From: Ptychodera flava
Lineage: Eukaryota; Hemichordata; Enteropneusta; Ptychoderidae
Length of the DNA: 64,000 nucleotides
Assembly: GCF_041260155.1 (NCBI RefSeq)
Contig: NC_091939.1
Location: 41,677,870 to 41,741,869 of the forward strand
Reading direction: 5' to 3'
Shown here: piece by piece, positions 1 to 12,599 of the stretch
How the letters are laid out: each line of letters begins with the position of its first letter
Numbering within the stretch: the first letter of the stretch is position 1
Translations under genes and position numbers: made by a program
Notes under the pieces: model-generated
The model's input: only the letters and a program-made list of their open reading frames with translations
The model's database searches: none
Told to the model about the DNA's origin: nothing

Positions 1-573
1 GCTTATTGATTTACATAGAACGCCTGTCTTGTTTTTAGCTTTAACTTAGCACATGATGGCAATTGGAAATTCAAAGCCAAATAGCCAGTGGGAAAAAATT
101 CGACGACTCGCTCTCACCAGCGGTCGCAATGAAAAAAAAATCGAAGTCTCTGAAGTCGGGATCATTGCTCCGCCATGTTTTTTGTTGGTTGTATGGCCAG
201 TTTAAAGTCAAAGACTTTCTTCACGGTAAAATTCATATGATTACCATACCGCGAAGTTCCCTGTGCATTTCAATATGTCTATTTGGAAGAAAAAGCGGCA
301 CGGACATTCGATCGATGGTGATGAACTTTCTCCAGGCCGTAACATGTCACCAGTTACGAACTTTACCGGTTTTCGATACGAAAGATGCAATATATTATCA
401 GCGTTGTTCACGTTGTGTTTTGAGTCTGCAGATATCGAATATAACAGGAAAAAACTAACGATTAGATTGACGATAGAGACCATGCCCGATACGGGAAATT
501 GACATCAACTTTTGCATTGAGCAGTGACTTCAGACTGATATATAAATGTCGACAATATAAAACATTGAAAATG

Positions 574-575
<2 letters not shown>
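1..575. other. No supported gene
   Basis: Several overlapping open frames of 80-131 codons occur on both strands, but none shows a known domain, splice context or protein-like composition that I can defend. I treat the stretch as non-coding flank. Confidence 0.4.

Positions 576-605
<30 letters not shown>
576..605. repeat. (GA)n microsatellite
   Basis: About 15 uninterrupted GA dinucleotides are seen directly. Confidence 0.95.
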
Positions 606-607
<2 letters not shown>

Positions 608-1606
608 TTACGCTGTCGCGAACTGATTATACAATTTCTGATATGACTTCGGTATAGACGATACACAGACATCGAAAATGTACACCTACTTTCCAGAAAT
701 TCGACAAATCTTATAATAAGAGTAGAACAAATCCAAAAGTGTTGGTTGAAGTAAATCTTCAGATGTTGGTTTTCTAAAGTTAGACAATACTTACAGAAAT
801 ATGGTCGTCATAGTCTTCTCTTAAAAACTATTATCTTCAACACCACGTTTCTTATGATCGGTGATGTCATTTTTTATTATTTTTACAAACTTTCAATGCA
901 TCAAACGCCATTAGACTATCTCATCTGCCTGTCAGGGAGTTACAATATATTTCCAAGGGCTGGCACGCGATGTCAACTTACGCGTCGTCCGTCGAGCGGC
1001 CGGTGCAGTGTCACAGATCGCTCCGTCTGTAATCGCGGCCACTTCTGATGTGACACCCACGTGCGTTTGAGGGTTTTTGTTACCTAATTTGTCGACCTCA
1101 CAAAATTTCACAGTCCATGCTTTGAAGCAGTCTTAACATGGCAAACATGTCTCGCGTAAATTTCATCCTCGTCGTTCCAATATTCAAGACTGCCCATAGC
1201 ATACAGCCCCAACATGGGGAACACGCAACTCTCTTCACCTACACGCCTTTCGATAAATTTTCAAGTAGTACATGCAGTTTCAGCGACCTGCAGCGCAATG
1301 TTTAGTAAGCCCGATCTCCATGGGCCCGATCGTGATTTTGTGCTATACCAATGCACATCGTTGGGGCGCCCCCGTCCCTCAGAGTCCAGTTTTTAACTCT
1401 CTGCGGGACGTTCCCTCAGAGTCCAATATTTTACACAGTGCGGGACGTCCCTCAGAGTGCGATAAATTGCAGTTTGCGTGTCCCGCACTTTGTCCCTCAC
1501 TCCTCCGTTTTTGATACCTCGAAATACCTGGTCCAGACTTAAGTGAAGGACAGTGTAACCTCTCAAGAGTAGGGTGATGGACTGTGTTATCTGTACAAAA
1601 TGTGTT
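606..1606. other. Non-coding stretch with short GGGACGTCCC-type duplications
   Basis: No gene is supported. Around 960-1050 the sequence is locally CpG-rich. Between about 1370 and 1500 a motif of the kind GGGACGT(T)CCCTCAGAGT recurs two to three times at roughly 44-bp spacing, and its core is palindromic. I see no promoter or coding signal that decides a function. Confidence 0.4.
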
Positions 1607-1936
1607 GAAGGCCAGCATTTTCACTATCCAATGGAGTTAATTAGGCCTTGTATTTTCACTATCCAATGAGATGAAGGCCTTGTATTTTAACTATCCAATG
1701 GGGTGAAGGCCTTGTATTTTCACTATCCAATGGAGTGAAGGCCTTGTATTTTAACTATCCAATGAGGTGAAGGCCTATCCAATGAGGTGAAGGCCTTGTA
1801 TTTTCACTATCCAATAGGAGTGAAGGTCTTGTATTTTAACTATCCAATAGGGTGAAGGTCTTGTATTTTAACTATCCAATAGGGTGAAGGTCTTGTATTT
1901 TAACTATCCAATGGGGTGAAGGCCTTGTATTTTCAC
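1607..1936. repeat. 32-bp minisatellite, about 10 copies
   Basis: The unit reads approximately GAAGGCCTTGTATTTT, then (A/C)ACTATCCAATGGGGT. Copies differ by point changes and small indels, and one copy is truncated near 1765-1790. The array is directly visible and carries no open frame of interest. Confidence 0.95.
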
Positions 1937-2432
1937 AGCAAAATTTGGCAAAGGACAACGTTATTATAAGTGTATAGTGAAGAACTGTTGTTCATCAAAG
2001 TGAACGTAAAATGTAATCATTAAATAGTTGCCTTTGTTTCTTTCATAATGGATGAGGCCACTATACTCTTTTGGATAGTGGCAGTATACCAATCGTATAC
2101 TTACATGAAGGGTCATTGCAGACTTCTCAATATTACCGGTAATGCAATCACCGCCTACATGTACATGTACCAGTAATCAAAATTGTCTAGACCAGGATGC
2201 AGGCATTAATGTAATTTATTACATATGTACCACAGTTTACTCGCATCGAAATGCGCGTGTACTACCGGTATTTACACTGCAGTGCAATACCAAAAACATT
2301 ATGCCATTCCTTTATGTTAATGAGTATTTACCAATTTTGACCTGGAACTACTTTTATTTGTAAACAAAAAAATTGTCGTCTTCATATTTCATATCAGTTC
2401 GGAGGCTGTTGCAAGTTATTAGTTACCCCATA
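1937..2432. other. No gene seen
   Basis: AT-rich sequence leading up to the Crypton-like frame. No regulatory site can be named. Confidence 0.4.
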
Positions 2433-3082
2433 ATGGATAGTCTAACCGATAAAATCTACGACAAAGTAAACTGCATTTATTTATCTGAGTGTGAGGATGA
2501 CTTTTATTATCCGGAAGAGCAGTCCGTCGTCAGTGAAGCAAAATCGACACTGACAACGCAAGACGTCAGCTCAACGGAGCCACTACCAGGTCCAAGTACA
2601 AGTACGGTACAACGTCAGGTGTAACTATCAAGCAAAGATTCGCAAGTGTTTTAACTGAAGATGCATTAAACCATCAAATTGCTCTTCAAAAAAACACAAA
2701 TACCGCCAACAAGACCAGGTGTGAGGTAGATGTCTTCAACGAGTGGAAAATAAATATGACAGCTGAACGACGGCCTCTGCAGACAATTAGCTGTGTAGAT
2801 AGACATCTCCGAGAAATGAGATACAATAAGAGCATAATTTGAGACGACAAGTTTCAAAGAAGCAGAGAATCACTCGCTGCCAAGCGCAAGAAATTAAAAG
2901 CCGAAGGAAAAGGAAACATGCCGTGCAAAGCATCAGCTTTGACAGAGAGCGACGAGACCAAACTTATTGAAAGCATCAAACTTGGCACTTCATCGCCAGA
3001 TGCAATCATCAACACAGTTTGGTTTAATATGATGAAGCTGTTTGGTCTTCCTGGAAGTAACAAACACCACCTTCGCTCGTGA
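2433..3082 (+). pseudogene. Crypton-type DUF3504 protein, decayed
   Basis: The start at 2433 opens MDSLTDKIYDKVN, an acidic leader. After one frame change the N-terminal signature RFASVLTEDALNHQI...NTANKTRCEVDVFNEW appears. It resembles the start of DUF3504 proteins (KIAA1958, QRICH1, ZMYM tails), which derive from Crypton tyrosine-recombinase transposons. After another break comes SLAAKRKKLKAEGKGNMPCK (about 2868-2925), then IINTVWFNMMKLFGLPGS, which matches the conserved block '...GKGN.P..A..LT..E...L......NTVWFN...FG.RG'. The catalytic C-terminal part is not recognisable. At least two frame disruptions mark it as a relic. It could be either a transposon copy or a retired host gene of Crypton origin; I favour the transposon. 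Confidence 0.6.
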
Positions 3083-5212
3083 AAGGACTGCCGCTGAATA
3101 CACCGCAGCACTCGTGCAAATATCGCTAGTACTGCGTGCTTGCACACAAAGGCCATGGGGTTCTGTCATAGTATCATGGTAGGAATAGGCAAGAAAAATC
3201 TCTAGATAATAGCCAGACCTCATCTGATGAAAGTACGGTTGTCAATACTAGCGTAATTCCACCGAACACAGATCTTAGGCAGACTTTAGACCAAGGCAGT
3301 ATCAGTATTCAGACTAGAACAGGAGTAGGGCAGATAGATGCCGTGATGTCAAAAGAAAAGCACAATGCAATCTGCAGGAAATACCGAAGACTGCGTGGCT
3401 CTCATCTGTACGGCTTGAAATATGCATCAGCCAATCAATTTCATGATTTCCTTGTTACTCGAGACCATTATGGCAAGGTTGTATACAGTGGAAGTGATGA
3501 GATGACACAAAATTTCAGAAATAATAAACCAATAATGGCCTTCAATGCTGCTCGGTCAAGCAGTATGACAATCAAAAACTTTGGGATTGAGGAACCAATC
3601 TACCTCCAGTCATTCCACCATGTCCATCTAACCTTCACAGCAATGTGACATTTGTCCTTGGATAACAAAAAAATATAACTCGAAAGCACACTGCCAAACA
3701 CTAAATCTGCCTCTGTTCATTCCAACATCCCCAGTGCCCCTGCAAAGAAAAGAGTTCCAGTATATCCCAGGTCCATTCAGTCAAATAAACAAATCCCAAA
3801 ATTATTTGTCATGGATGTGAGCAAAAAAAAAAAGAGATGGGAGAAAGCGGGCACACTGGCCAAATTGCACAAAGTGTGGTGTATTAAAGTGCTTGTGTCA
3901 AATTCTTTTTTAAGTATTTGTTTTGACACTACATTTTCCAGTGCATGCAAACAATGTATTCAGCAGGTTCAAGATAAACTTTTGATGACTTTTGATGACT
4001 ACTGTTTTCAATTTCAGACTTGAAACTAAATCCTAGTATTCATTTTGTTACCAGAAGCAGTGAGTACCGGTATGGGGACAGCATCATTGTGGCCGATATG
4101 TGAATTTTAATCTTGACTATAATTTAATTTTCAATAATGATATGACCTTGATAGGTTAAGTTGTAAATCAACACTTTTATTTTTTTTCCTTAAAAATTTA
4201 AACATTTTATGTACATTGTACAATGCTTTTGATGAATTTCAAATACAAATAGCTATAAAGTGGATTTACTGCACAAAAAAAATATAATTAATTACATAGT
4301 TGTACAAGGTACCACTTCTGAAATTAAATACATGACAGGGTCAGGTAATTTTTGTACAAAAAAATTGGAAGAAGTACAACAGCAAGTAAATTTAATTTAC
4401 AATTTAATATAGTTAAATCAAAAATTTTTATACAGTACATAGTTTAGAATTTCTAAAACTTCAATTATCCTCATGTATTCTTTGCTTTGTTAGGAAGTCC
4501 ATATAACATTGTTGTTCTCTTAGCAGATCTAGTCACACAAAATTTGTTAAGAGTATTATGACATATTCATGCATATATCAATTACACTGTAATGGTATTT
4601 GTACTTTTTACCAAAAGCAAAAACAGAGAAGGATGAATGATCACAAACCAATGAAAATACCAGGATGTAAAGATTATAGTGGGAGCATTACAACAATCTT
4701 CCATAGTCAATAAACTTCTCAATTACATTAGATCTACACGACATGTACACTCTCAGAAAGTCATTCATCATCTGAATCTAGAACTATATTTTACGGTAAC
4801 ACTTTTAGTGCCAACATCAATTTTTGTTGCCTTTATAAAATATACCCCAGTCAATTTTTTCAGATTTTTGCCAAAACTTTCATGAAAAACCATAGCCAAT
4901 GAAATATGTCCATTTAGTCCAAAATTATCAAAACAATTACAGAAAGATTAATAAAAATTGGTCAAATGTTTTACTAACATTTTGGTGGGAAAAATTACAG
5001 CACTCAAAGGGTTAATGTATTGGCATATTTCTGTTCATCTGCTATAGACTTCACCTTATCAAAGAGCTGTTAATGCATTTCCTCTCTTCCTTTTTTCAAT
5101 GTTTGCTTTAAACTCCTGTTTAAGCAGGCATTTTACTGTACAGTCATTCATATCATCGATAAGTGACATAGTTTTCACACCAATAAATTTCTTTGTCTGC
5201 ATTGATATGTCA
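3083..5212. other. AT-rich stretch with one unassigned open frame
   Basis: A 101-codon plus-strand frame at 3343-3648 contains KEKHNAICRKYRRLRGSHLY and a balanced composition. It may be the far end of the Crypton-like relic or an unrelated fragment; I do not recognise it. From 3650 to 5212 the sequence is strongly AT-rich with no coding signal. Confidence 0.35.
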
Positions 5213-6891
5213 TTATATGTAACAGTTCATCACTTGTGACATAAACTGGATGAAAATACTCAGGAGTATCCATGTCTGGTGTTGACCCAAGTAATTTACA
5301 TTTATAAAAGTAGTTCTTTTCAGTTGAGGTGATGTAGAAAAATTCAACAATTCTTGATCTGAGGGTTGCCCAGAAATATGAGACAACCAGTTCACACCAT
5401 GATCTTCAAGATATTTTGTCTTGCAACCTACAATGCCAAGCATTTACAGCTGGTGTTATATTCTGTACTTTAAGTAGATTATCTTGGTTATTTATTCTCA
5501 TCACTTCCACTGTTTTTGTATGAACCACAGAGTGATTCATAACAGTGAAAACATACCTGCACTACTTCTAACAATCTCAATTGAAGTGAATATGGTAGAC
5601 CATCACGACAGACTATCGTCCACTTGCGGACTGTACCACCATAACGTTCAATTCCATTTGATCTCCCAATTTTGTTAATATCAAAAGCAGGTTCTCAAAA
5701 CTATTTGGATTGAGGAATATTGGATCAGAGAGAGAAAGCCTGGGAGCTACATGTGAATGGTTGCGCTCCAAATGATGACATTTACCTGACTGATTATCAT
5801 TCACAAAATGTAAAGTTGAAGTAGTTGTTGAACTATCAGTACTCAGTCTCATCTCTGCAAAGGTTTATCTATGTGTTTTGGTATCATCAGTTTGATCACA
5901 AGAAGATTTTGTACTAATTTGTACTATTGTCTCTAGCTTTTTTCAAATTAATGCCACATGCTTCACTAGTACTTGATTTTTCCTCATTTCACATCAAAGT
6001 TACAATTTGCACATTTGCTGGTTTTTTTTCAACAAGACAATCAACATGGTCTATGTATTTTCCATTGACACAACTCTCTTCAAACTGCACTTTCTTGACT
6101 CAAGAATCAATAAAATAGATGACATGTTCATAATGAGTGTCATCAAGTTGCTTGAAGTAGTCAAATTTGGCATCACAAATTTCTTTAATTTTTTTTCATC
6201 AAATCCAGCAGCCTTAAAACACTGTTTAGGCATGAACAGGTGATTTTTTTTGAAGCACACCATCTGCATTTAATTGAATCCACAGATGATAACATACATG
6301 TACATGTATGACCGTACTAGTTATTTTATTGTCTGGCATTACCTGATGTCTGCCCATGATAATTTGTTGATTATCAAAACATTGGCAAGATCACCTTCAG
6401 GATATTTGGAAGGCAATCAAGCCTGATGATCTAATCAAGACACCATTGTAGAATAACTGCCACCTTCTGGGTTACCAGAGTATACAGCAGATTTCACTCT
6501 GGGTAACTGTATAAGTATTCAAATTTGTCATGAATGATAGGGGGCCAACAAATGATGGTTTTTAAGTTTGTAAATATTTTAAATAGTACAGGAAAATAAA
6601 TAGGTAATTGGTCTTCATCGAAACTCCAGACTCAGGATTAATACAAGCAATGCCCTTGAAAAACTTTGAATGACTTGGTTTCTCTGGGAAAGCCAATCAT
6701 TTAAAATCAAATGATTTCAAAACATCTAAGTCTTTATACAGTTGAAGAATTTGAGAAATATCAGTTACCATCTGCTCTGACTGTAGCTGCCCAAACTGAA
6801 AACTTATTCTATACAAATCATTATTATCCATAGTATCAAGGATTTCACAAGGAAGTTTACACCAGTCACCAGAATTAAGATTCATCATCAA
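5213..6891 (-). pseudogene. Decayed minus-strand gene, family not recognised
   Basis: Reading the minus strand, short stretches look protein-like but are split between frames. About 6891-6697 gives a Leu/Gln-rich segment (SGDWCKLPCEILDTMDNNDL). About 5850-5660 gives LSLSDPIFLNPNSFENLLLI, ending near LTKLGDQM. About 5650-5560 gives RYGGTVRKWTIVCRDGLPYS followed by LQLRLLE. About 5440-5330 gives YLEDHGVNWLSHISGQPSDQ. The 'YGG..RKW..V..DG.PY' block recalls large multi-copy proteins of cnidarians and invertebrate deuterostomes thought to belong to mobile elements, but I cannot name the family. Many frame changes and stops show it is dead. Confidence 0.35.
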
Positions 6892-7295
6892 ATCTCTGAC
6901 AATGTTGAACTATTTTGAATTTGTGCGTTACAAGTTTGCTCTACAGTTTCAGTTTCAATACCAATGGTATTCATACCACTATGACCCTGACCTGGACCAG
7001 CTGTCTGCCTTTTTTCTACGTCTTCCAGGATAGACAGATGTCAGATCACATAGTCATGACCCCTGTTGTGATACACAGTATAGCATAATATATTACATGA
7101 ATCAGAAAGTCATTATATATGACAGACGTGGTAAATGTATGATTATTTCCTTTACAGTGCCTGTATCTTTAGAGCAAAGCTCTATGAGTTGGACAAACCA
7201 TACTAGGATAAACTGCATTATCTTCACTGCACACATTTACATTGAAAACTGCTCAGTGTAAACTTTGTTTTCTAGCTGAAGGAGTTATGTCGCAA
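6892..7295. other. No gene seen
   Basis: AT-rich spacer between the decayed minus-strand gene and the Harbinger-like element. Confidence 0.4.
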
Positions 7296-7584
7296 TAAGG
7301 GGTGAACCATTTGATTTCGGGGGGGGGGATGGAGGAAATGGTGGGGCAACAATTTTTTTTTCCCATGACTGTGACAGCAAATTTTTTTTTCTATTGTCAG
7401 TCCTGCATCAAATTATTTTTCTGTATGCAGTGGCAAAGCAAATTTTTTTTCTCGCTTGCCAATTTTTAATACAATATGCTATACATACACGTTATTGGTT
7501 CACAACCGGATGTTTTAATAACTTGTTGTGTTCATGGTTCTGCTATTAAAATTTTATGTACAACAAATAACTAGTAAAAATCAG

Positions 7585-7929
7585 ACTGACAAACTTGACC
7601 AGCTGTACTCAAGCTGTGTAGCAGACGTGGAAAAACTCAACAAGAAATCTGCGTCATACCAAGAAAGTATGGTTTTCTACCACTTTCTACAAGACAAGGT
7701 CAAGGCAGTTGTGCAAATGGTAAATGAGAAAATGGCCACCATATCAGCTGTGCATGAGAAATACAAAGAACTGTACGGAGCTAGCCAGCAGGCAGCAGCA
7801 ATAACAGGAGAGCTGCTAACGAAAAAAGAAAGAAGAAGAAAAGAGCTGCGATATCAGCATCATCAATACCAATCCACATGTCAAGGCAAAGTGCCGAAGA
7901 GAGATGGCAAAGGACATCCACTCAACTGA
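7585..7929 (+). pseudogene. Captured coiled-coil exon, possibly PAXBP1/GCFC-like
   Basis: A splice-acceptor-like sequence ending in ATCAG at 7584 precedes an open frame beginning TDKLDQLYSSCVADVEKLNK. The segment YHFLQDKVKAVVQMVNEKMA followed by TISAVHEKYKELY resembles the coiled-coil part of PAXBP1/GCFC2 in spacing and key residues (FLQ, V..VV, NEK, I, LY), and a KKERRRK stretch follows. The frame runs to a stop at 7930. A second frame continues plausibly as REMAKDIHSTDIVTLFNRQE to a possible donor near 7970, so the true exon may shift frame once. It lies wholly inside a Harbinger-like element, which suggests a host-gene piece picked up by the transposon. The family assignment is tentative; the coding character is firmer. 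Confidence 0.4.
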
Positions 7930-8264
7930 CATTGTCACTTTATTCAACAGACAAGAAAGGGGAGACAAAGGTAGTCATATCAGCAGATTATTTTGAGTGA
8001 TGACTTTGTTTATGTTGGAGTAATATAAAAATGCATATAAAAATCACCAATATTAACGCTTTTGTCCCTTTCCAAAGTGAGAAACCTTTTAATCAAACAC
8101 AAAACTACTGCAGACATTTTTAATAAAAATAACAATTTTCCTTTCTTTCATTTTCCTTTCTTACAGGTGCTCGCAGGTACCTGCATGTACCGAACCAAAA
8201 AGATATGGGATCTGCCTACTGTCATCCATGAAGCCACTGCCATAGTCTCCAGTAGAGTAATAGT

Positions 8265-8334
8265 AGCCTGGTTTAAACAGACGGCTGATCTGTTCCATCC
8301 ACTGAACAGATCAGCCGTCTGGTTAAACCAGGCT
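8265..8334. repeat. 70-bp hairpin, 31-bp arms
   Basis: Arms 8265-8295 and 8304-8334 are inverted repeats with one mismatch, separated by an 8-base loop. This is seen directly. It lies inside the Harbinger-like element. Confidence 0.9.
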
Positions 8335-8989
8335 GATAGTGACTAGTATAGAAGTGTAGTGATCATACAGTTGTGAAAGTCAGTACTATAGCTGTGTTTT
8401 ATATAAAATCAGTACTGTCAACTTCTCAGGAAAGAAGTCATGTTTTACAAAAGTTGTGTTTGTATTTCATTATTTGTTATTGTATTTTCATTGCAAGGAA
8501 AGACATATATTTTGAGAATAATATATTGCTTTTTAAAGTAGTTCATTGAATTGTGTCGTTTGTTTTAATTTTCAGTAGATACAGATCACAGCAAGTCCAA
8601 TGGTTCCCCTTTTAATACTGACTGTGTCAATGCTTTATTGCAACATATTTAAAACACTGTCATCACAATGAAACTTTGAACATTGTGTAGTATTGAAGTT
8701 TATTTATATGCCAGATTTTTTACATCAGGATTCACTCTAAAATATTGAAAATATTAGTGCCGCCGTAGGCGGCCGCCCTCCAGCGTTTTTTTTTTAAATC
8801 AGTCCCAAACTTTGGTGATTTTAGCACATGGCGACAAATTTTTTTTTCTCTCCTGTCTGTTGGAACAATTTTTTTTTTCTCAAGCCATTGTTGGATCAAA
8901 TTTTTTTTTTCTGTCCTTCACCTGCCGACAAATTTTTTTTCCCCAGATCCTCCATCCCCCCCCCCAGAAATCAAATGGTTCTCCCCTAA

Positions 8990-11187
8990 CCACCACAAAC
9001 TCTACAACAGCTCTTCAGCAGTTGTTTTTCGTCAGCTGGCATCACTCTTAGACCTTTAACAAGAAAGAATAATGAGCACAACTTTATTTGGATAAAATAT
9101 TGAGGAAAAATTACTCATTAACAAGCATTATTACATTAAATGCCTCTCAAGTGCTTGATATGATTACACATTCTTCCAACACAAAATGAAAATTTCATAT
9201 CTGAGCTTCAAAGATAGTCTTCTTCAGACAGTGGTATTTTACAAACTAACCAGGGAATATTCTTAATGCTGGTCTTCAACAACTCTCTGGTCCCGAATAT
9301 CATCCTGGAGATATTTTATGCGTATGATTTGAATAAAAAAGTGCTCTGCTGAAATCATTTAGTTGTATCTGGAAAATATATACACACAAAATTTACATTT
9401 GAATGATACATCAAGGCAAATCTAAGAAGAAATCTTCAAATTGCAAGCCAAGAAACTGACAAAGGTGATAACACTCATCACTCAGAGCACCATGTACCAT
9501 CAACACATGAACTGAAGCTACCACAAAGCAAGTTCACAGGAAATTCGACCCTGAAAAGAAACCCAAAAACACATACTGCAATTGTTATAGACCACAGATT
9601 CTGTGAACAGTTCACATTCAGGCAGGTTGTTGTTAGGCTGATTCCGCCATAAATGTGTCTTTTTTAGGTTTGGTTAGTCGGGGAAAGTAATTTTGTCTTT
9701 TTATTTTAATTCTTGAAAAATTACATTTTTTTAGAACTCTATAAAATGACTGGAGTCGCAGTCACACAGTGTGAAGGAGTGCCTTAATCCTGTTTTACAG
9801 GATTCCGCTTCAAAGACAATGCTTTGAGATTTGTCAAGACTTCTGTCATTTCTGTACCGCACATATGCACAATCGAAATATCAGACATATTAAACGCATA
9901 TTTGAATGCTGTCGCACAAGGCATAAAACAAAAACATCAAGTCCCGAATGGCCCTCCTGCCACAATGAAATTTCCAAAACAACATTTCCCACTAACAGCA
10001 GTGTAATTAAATACAACCAACCTGTGATAGGTGCAGGCAGTCAACTTCCGTTACAATTCTAACAGATTACAAACTAGATAATGCTGCCTGAACACTCCTC
10101 TGACTAATGTCAACCTTGGGCCTGAAGGTGAAGAAAACACAACAACAGTCTGTCATAAATTATTGCAGGCAATGACAGTGAAATTTAATGTCTATTATAA
10201 ATCTCTTCCACTTCCTCAAGAGTTTTTTAAAGACATTTTCAAGTTCATGTGTACTAGCCATGATGTAACACCAATTACATCTTATCCTTCAATTAGACTA
10301 ACAATGCATGCTGTTAATTTTTACCTGAACAAGCTTAGACAATCACAAATGCTATGACAATACTGATGGCACCAATCATCCTCCCCTCTAAAATATATGG
10401 TTTCACCCTAAAACAATATCCTGAAATAACTCCAGTAACGAACCTGCTTACGTCGCAAATCGTCTTCTGTCAAATATCACAAGTAAATGGATTGTCGTAT
10501 ATCACCTCTCAACTGCATCCATTCGTACTGCTTTGATTACAAATCAACTGAGATTTTCAGACTGAAGCTCTCATCTGAAACAAGATCATTCGGTCCACGT
10601 ATATAATCACAAACTCACTTGCTTTTTACTGTTGCGCAGGGCTTCTCTAACTTTCACGCTATTCCTCATTTCCCGCATTAAAACTTAGTGATTTTAACTA
10701 TTTCGAACAGGAAATTAAAAGCAACAATTGTACACAATTATCTGGAAACTGTTGTTGCATATTACTGTACTTCCATGACTGTACATAGCCAATTTTCAAA
10801 CAAATTACTTCTTGTCAAAAAACATTACTGGGTTAGTCGTCACTCGAATTCCAATCCTTGCATTACAAATTCTGACTGAAAAATGTTTTCAGCCATGTGA
10901 AAATTTAGACACTCTCTTTTCAAGATGTATTTGGCACATGAGTTAACATCAGTACACGAAACAAGATGAATAATACCTACCTTTGCCAATATTTTAGCCG
11001 TTTGTCCAAAGTTTGACACTGTGCTCACTTTCCACTTTTCAAGTTGACGACAGACACAACAATGACAATACTGAATAACTTTTCCCTCTCGTGTCAAATA
11101 GAGGAAGTGATGAATCCAAATTGGTTGACTGTATGCATGTGATCAATCGGGCGTGTTTACAAAAAACAGTGACCACGGCAAAACATG
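8990..11187. other. 2.2 kb without a supported gene
   Basis: Short open frames on both strands (60-85 codons) show no family resemblance or splice context. The right part (10.0-11.1 kb) is modestly less AT-rich and could be intronic or intergenic. Confidence 0.4.
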
Positions 11188-12458
11188 TGTGACGTTCTGG
11201 ATGTGTAAACGTCTTTGTAATGGTTTTCTTAATTAGTTAAGTGTCTTTTAATTGTTGTGTTTACGTTTAATTATAGTAGCGAGTAGCGCACTGTCCTTGG
11301 TACATGCACTTAAGAGGTCAGTAGACATATCCGATGACATGACTGGACTGCATTCCAATGCGTCTCTTTGTCTTAGAGTGTGTAGTCATTTATCACTTCT
11401 TCTGACAGTTGTTTTTGCCAACGTGGCAGTATTAGTATTAAGATGATATTAAGTAGGGATGTTAATATACAGATTAGACAATCATAATGAGCAAAATGTT
11501 GTATGTCATTGGCTTAAGGCTTTGTTCGTGTGCAAAGGTAGCTTCTGATTGGCGGAGAAGTCATACTTAAGCCAGTGTTTTGTGTGATTTTGTTGAGTTA
11601 GCATCGGGCGCTACTCCACGCAAAGGGAAGGATGCTGTTATGCCCAGCAGTAGTAGCAGAGATCTCTAAGCTCTGGACTTAGAGTTTTGTAAGCAGATAG
11701 ACGGAGTTGCTGATAGAACGGAGTTGCTGTATGAGTACGAGACATCTCAGACGTCTCGGCGGCAAGGCTTGCAGATATCCTGAGCAGCTGCTGACTTAGC
11801 CTCGAGGGGCTTCAGCATTGATCCAGCGGCCAGTGTGCCGACAGCCAACCCCACTGAAACCCGGTTCCTGTTAAGCAGAGCAGAGGGGTAAGTCCAGTTA
11901 AGGACTTGGTTAATGGCTGTGTGCTGCTCGTTCCTGTCCCAGAGTATCACCGTAAACTCTGGTGTTGCTGCTGTAGCCTTGCCAGACTGTCTTAACAGAC
12001 AGTTCGTTCCAGTACTCCGTAGCTGTCAATAGTTCCAGTGGCATACTTGGCATTCCAGACATTCATTCCCTGCTGAGTGGAGCTACGTACGATCCTGAGT
12101 AAAGTAAGCAGAGAGTTTAGAGAGCAGAGAGTTTAGCAGTAAAGCTGTTGCTTTAGTTCCAGTAAGCTGTTGCTGTAGTTCCTGTTGAATGCTGTATTTA
12201 ACCATTAAAGAATATAAGCCAAATGGCAGAGAGCTGTAATACACGACTCCCAGTGTTTTATTGGCCTGGGTTGGGCCGTTAACCCCAGCAGAACTTCGCC
12301 GGCAGGTACCATTAAGTCAGAATCCCTTACGGGGCCTCTAAGCAGTGTAGTATTACTCAGGCCAGCTACCACTTTCCTGTTAAGATATACTCACTGTGTA
12401 AAGCCCTGTACGAACCCGACTCACGACACAAAGGCCAGAAACAGAGAAAGTTGTCGCA
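11188..12458 (+). repeat. 5' LTR
   Basis: The LTR starts TGTGACG and ends TTGTCGCA, giving the usual TG...CA termini. It is about 1.27 kb and matches the copy at 19874 almost base for base. A small frame starting near 11252 recurs in the 3' copy only because the LTR is duplicated. Confidence 0.95.
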
Positions 12459-12459
12459 T

Positions 12460-12477
12460 TGGTGGCAGCGGAGTGGG
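12460..12477 (+). promoter_or_regulatory. Primer binding site position
   Basis: Immediately after the 5' LTR and one spacer base the sequence reads TGGTGGCAGCGGAGTGG, the TGG start expected for pairing with a tRNA 3' CCA. I do not assign the tRNA. Confidence 0.7.
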
Positions 12478-12599
12478 ATGATATTCTGACTTAGACGAAT
12501 AAATGGTACAGAGTAACACTGGGCGAAAAACTAAGAAGTTTTAGAGAAATTGATGCAGACAAAAGAAAGGGTTAACTGAGGTCACATGCAGACATATGA

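Larger units (their letters stand above)
7299..8986. mobile_element. Harbinger-like non-autonomous TIR element carrying an exon
   Basis: The left end reads GGGGTGAACCATTTGATTTC and the right end is its reverse complement with one mismatch (GGGGAGAACCATTTGATTTC). Both ends are flanked by TAA (7296-7298 and 8987-8989). A 3-bp TAA/TTA duplication and GGGG-type termini are the hallmarks of PIF/Harbinger elements. Inside each end lie several repeats of (A)AATTTTTTTTTCT separated by 25-35 bp, in opposite orientation at the two ends. No Harbinger transposase or Myb-like protein is visible, so the element is non-autonomous. Its interior holds a coiled-coil exon (7585-7929) and a 70-bp hairpin (8265-8334). 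Confidence 0.75.
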
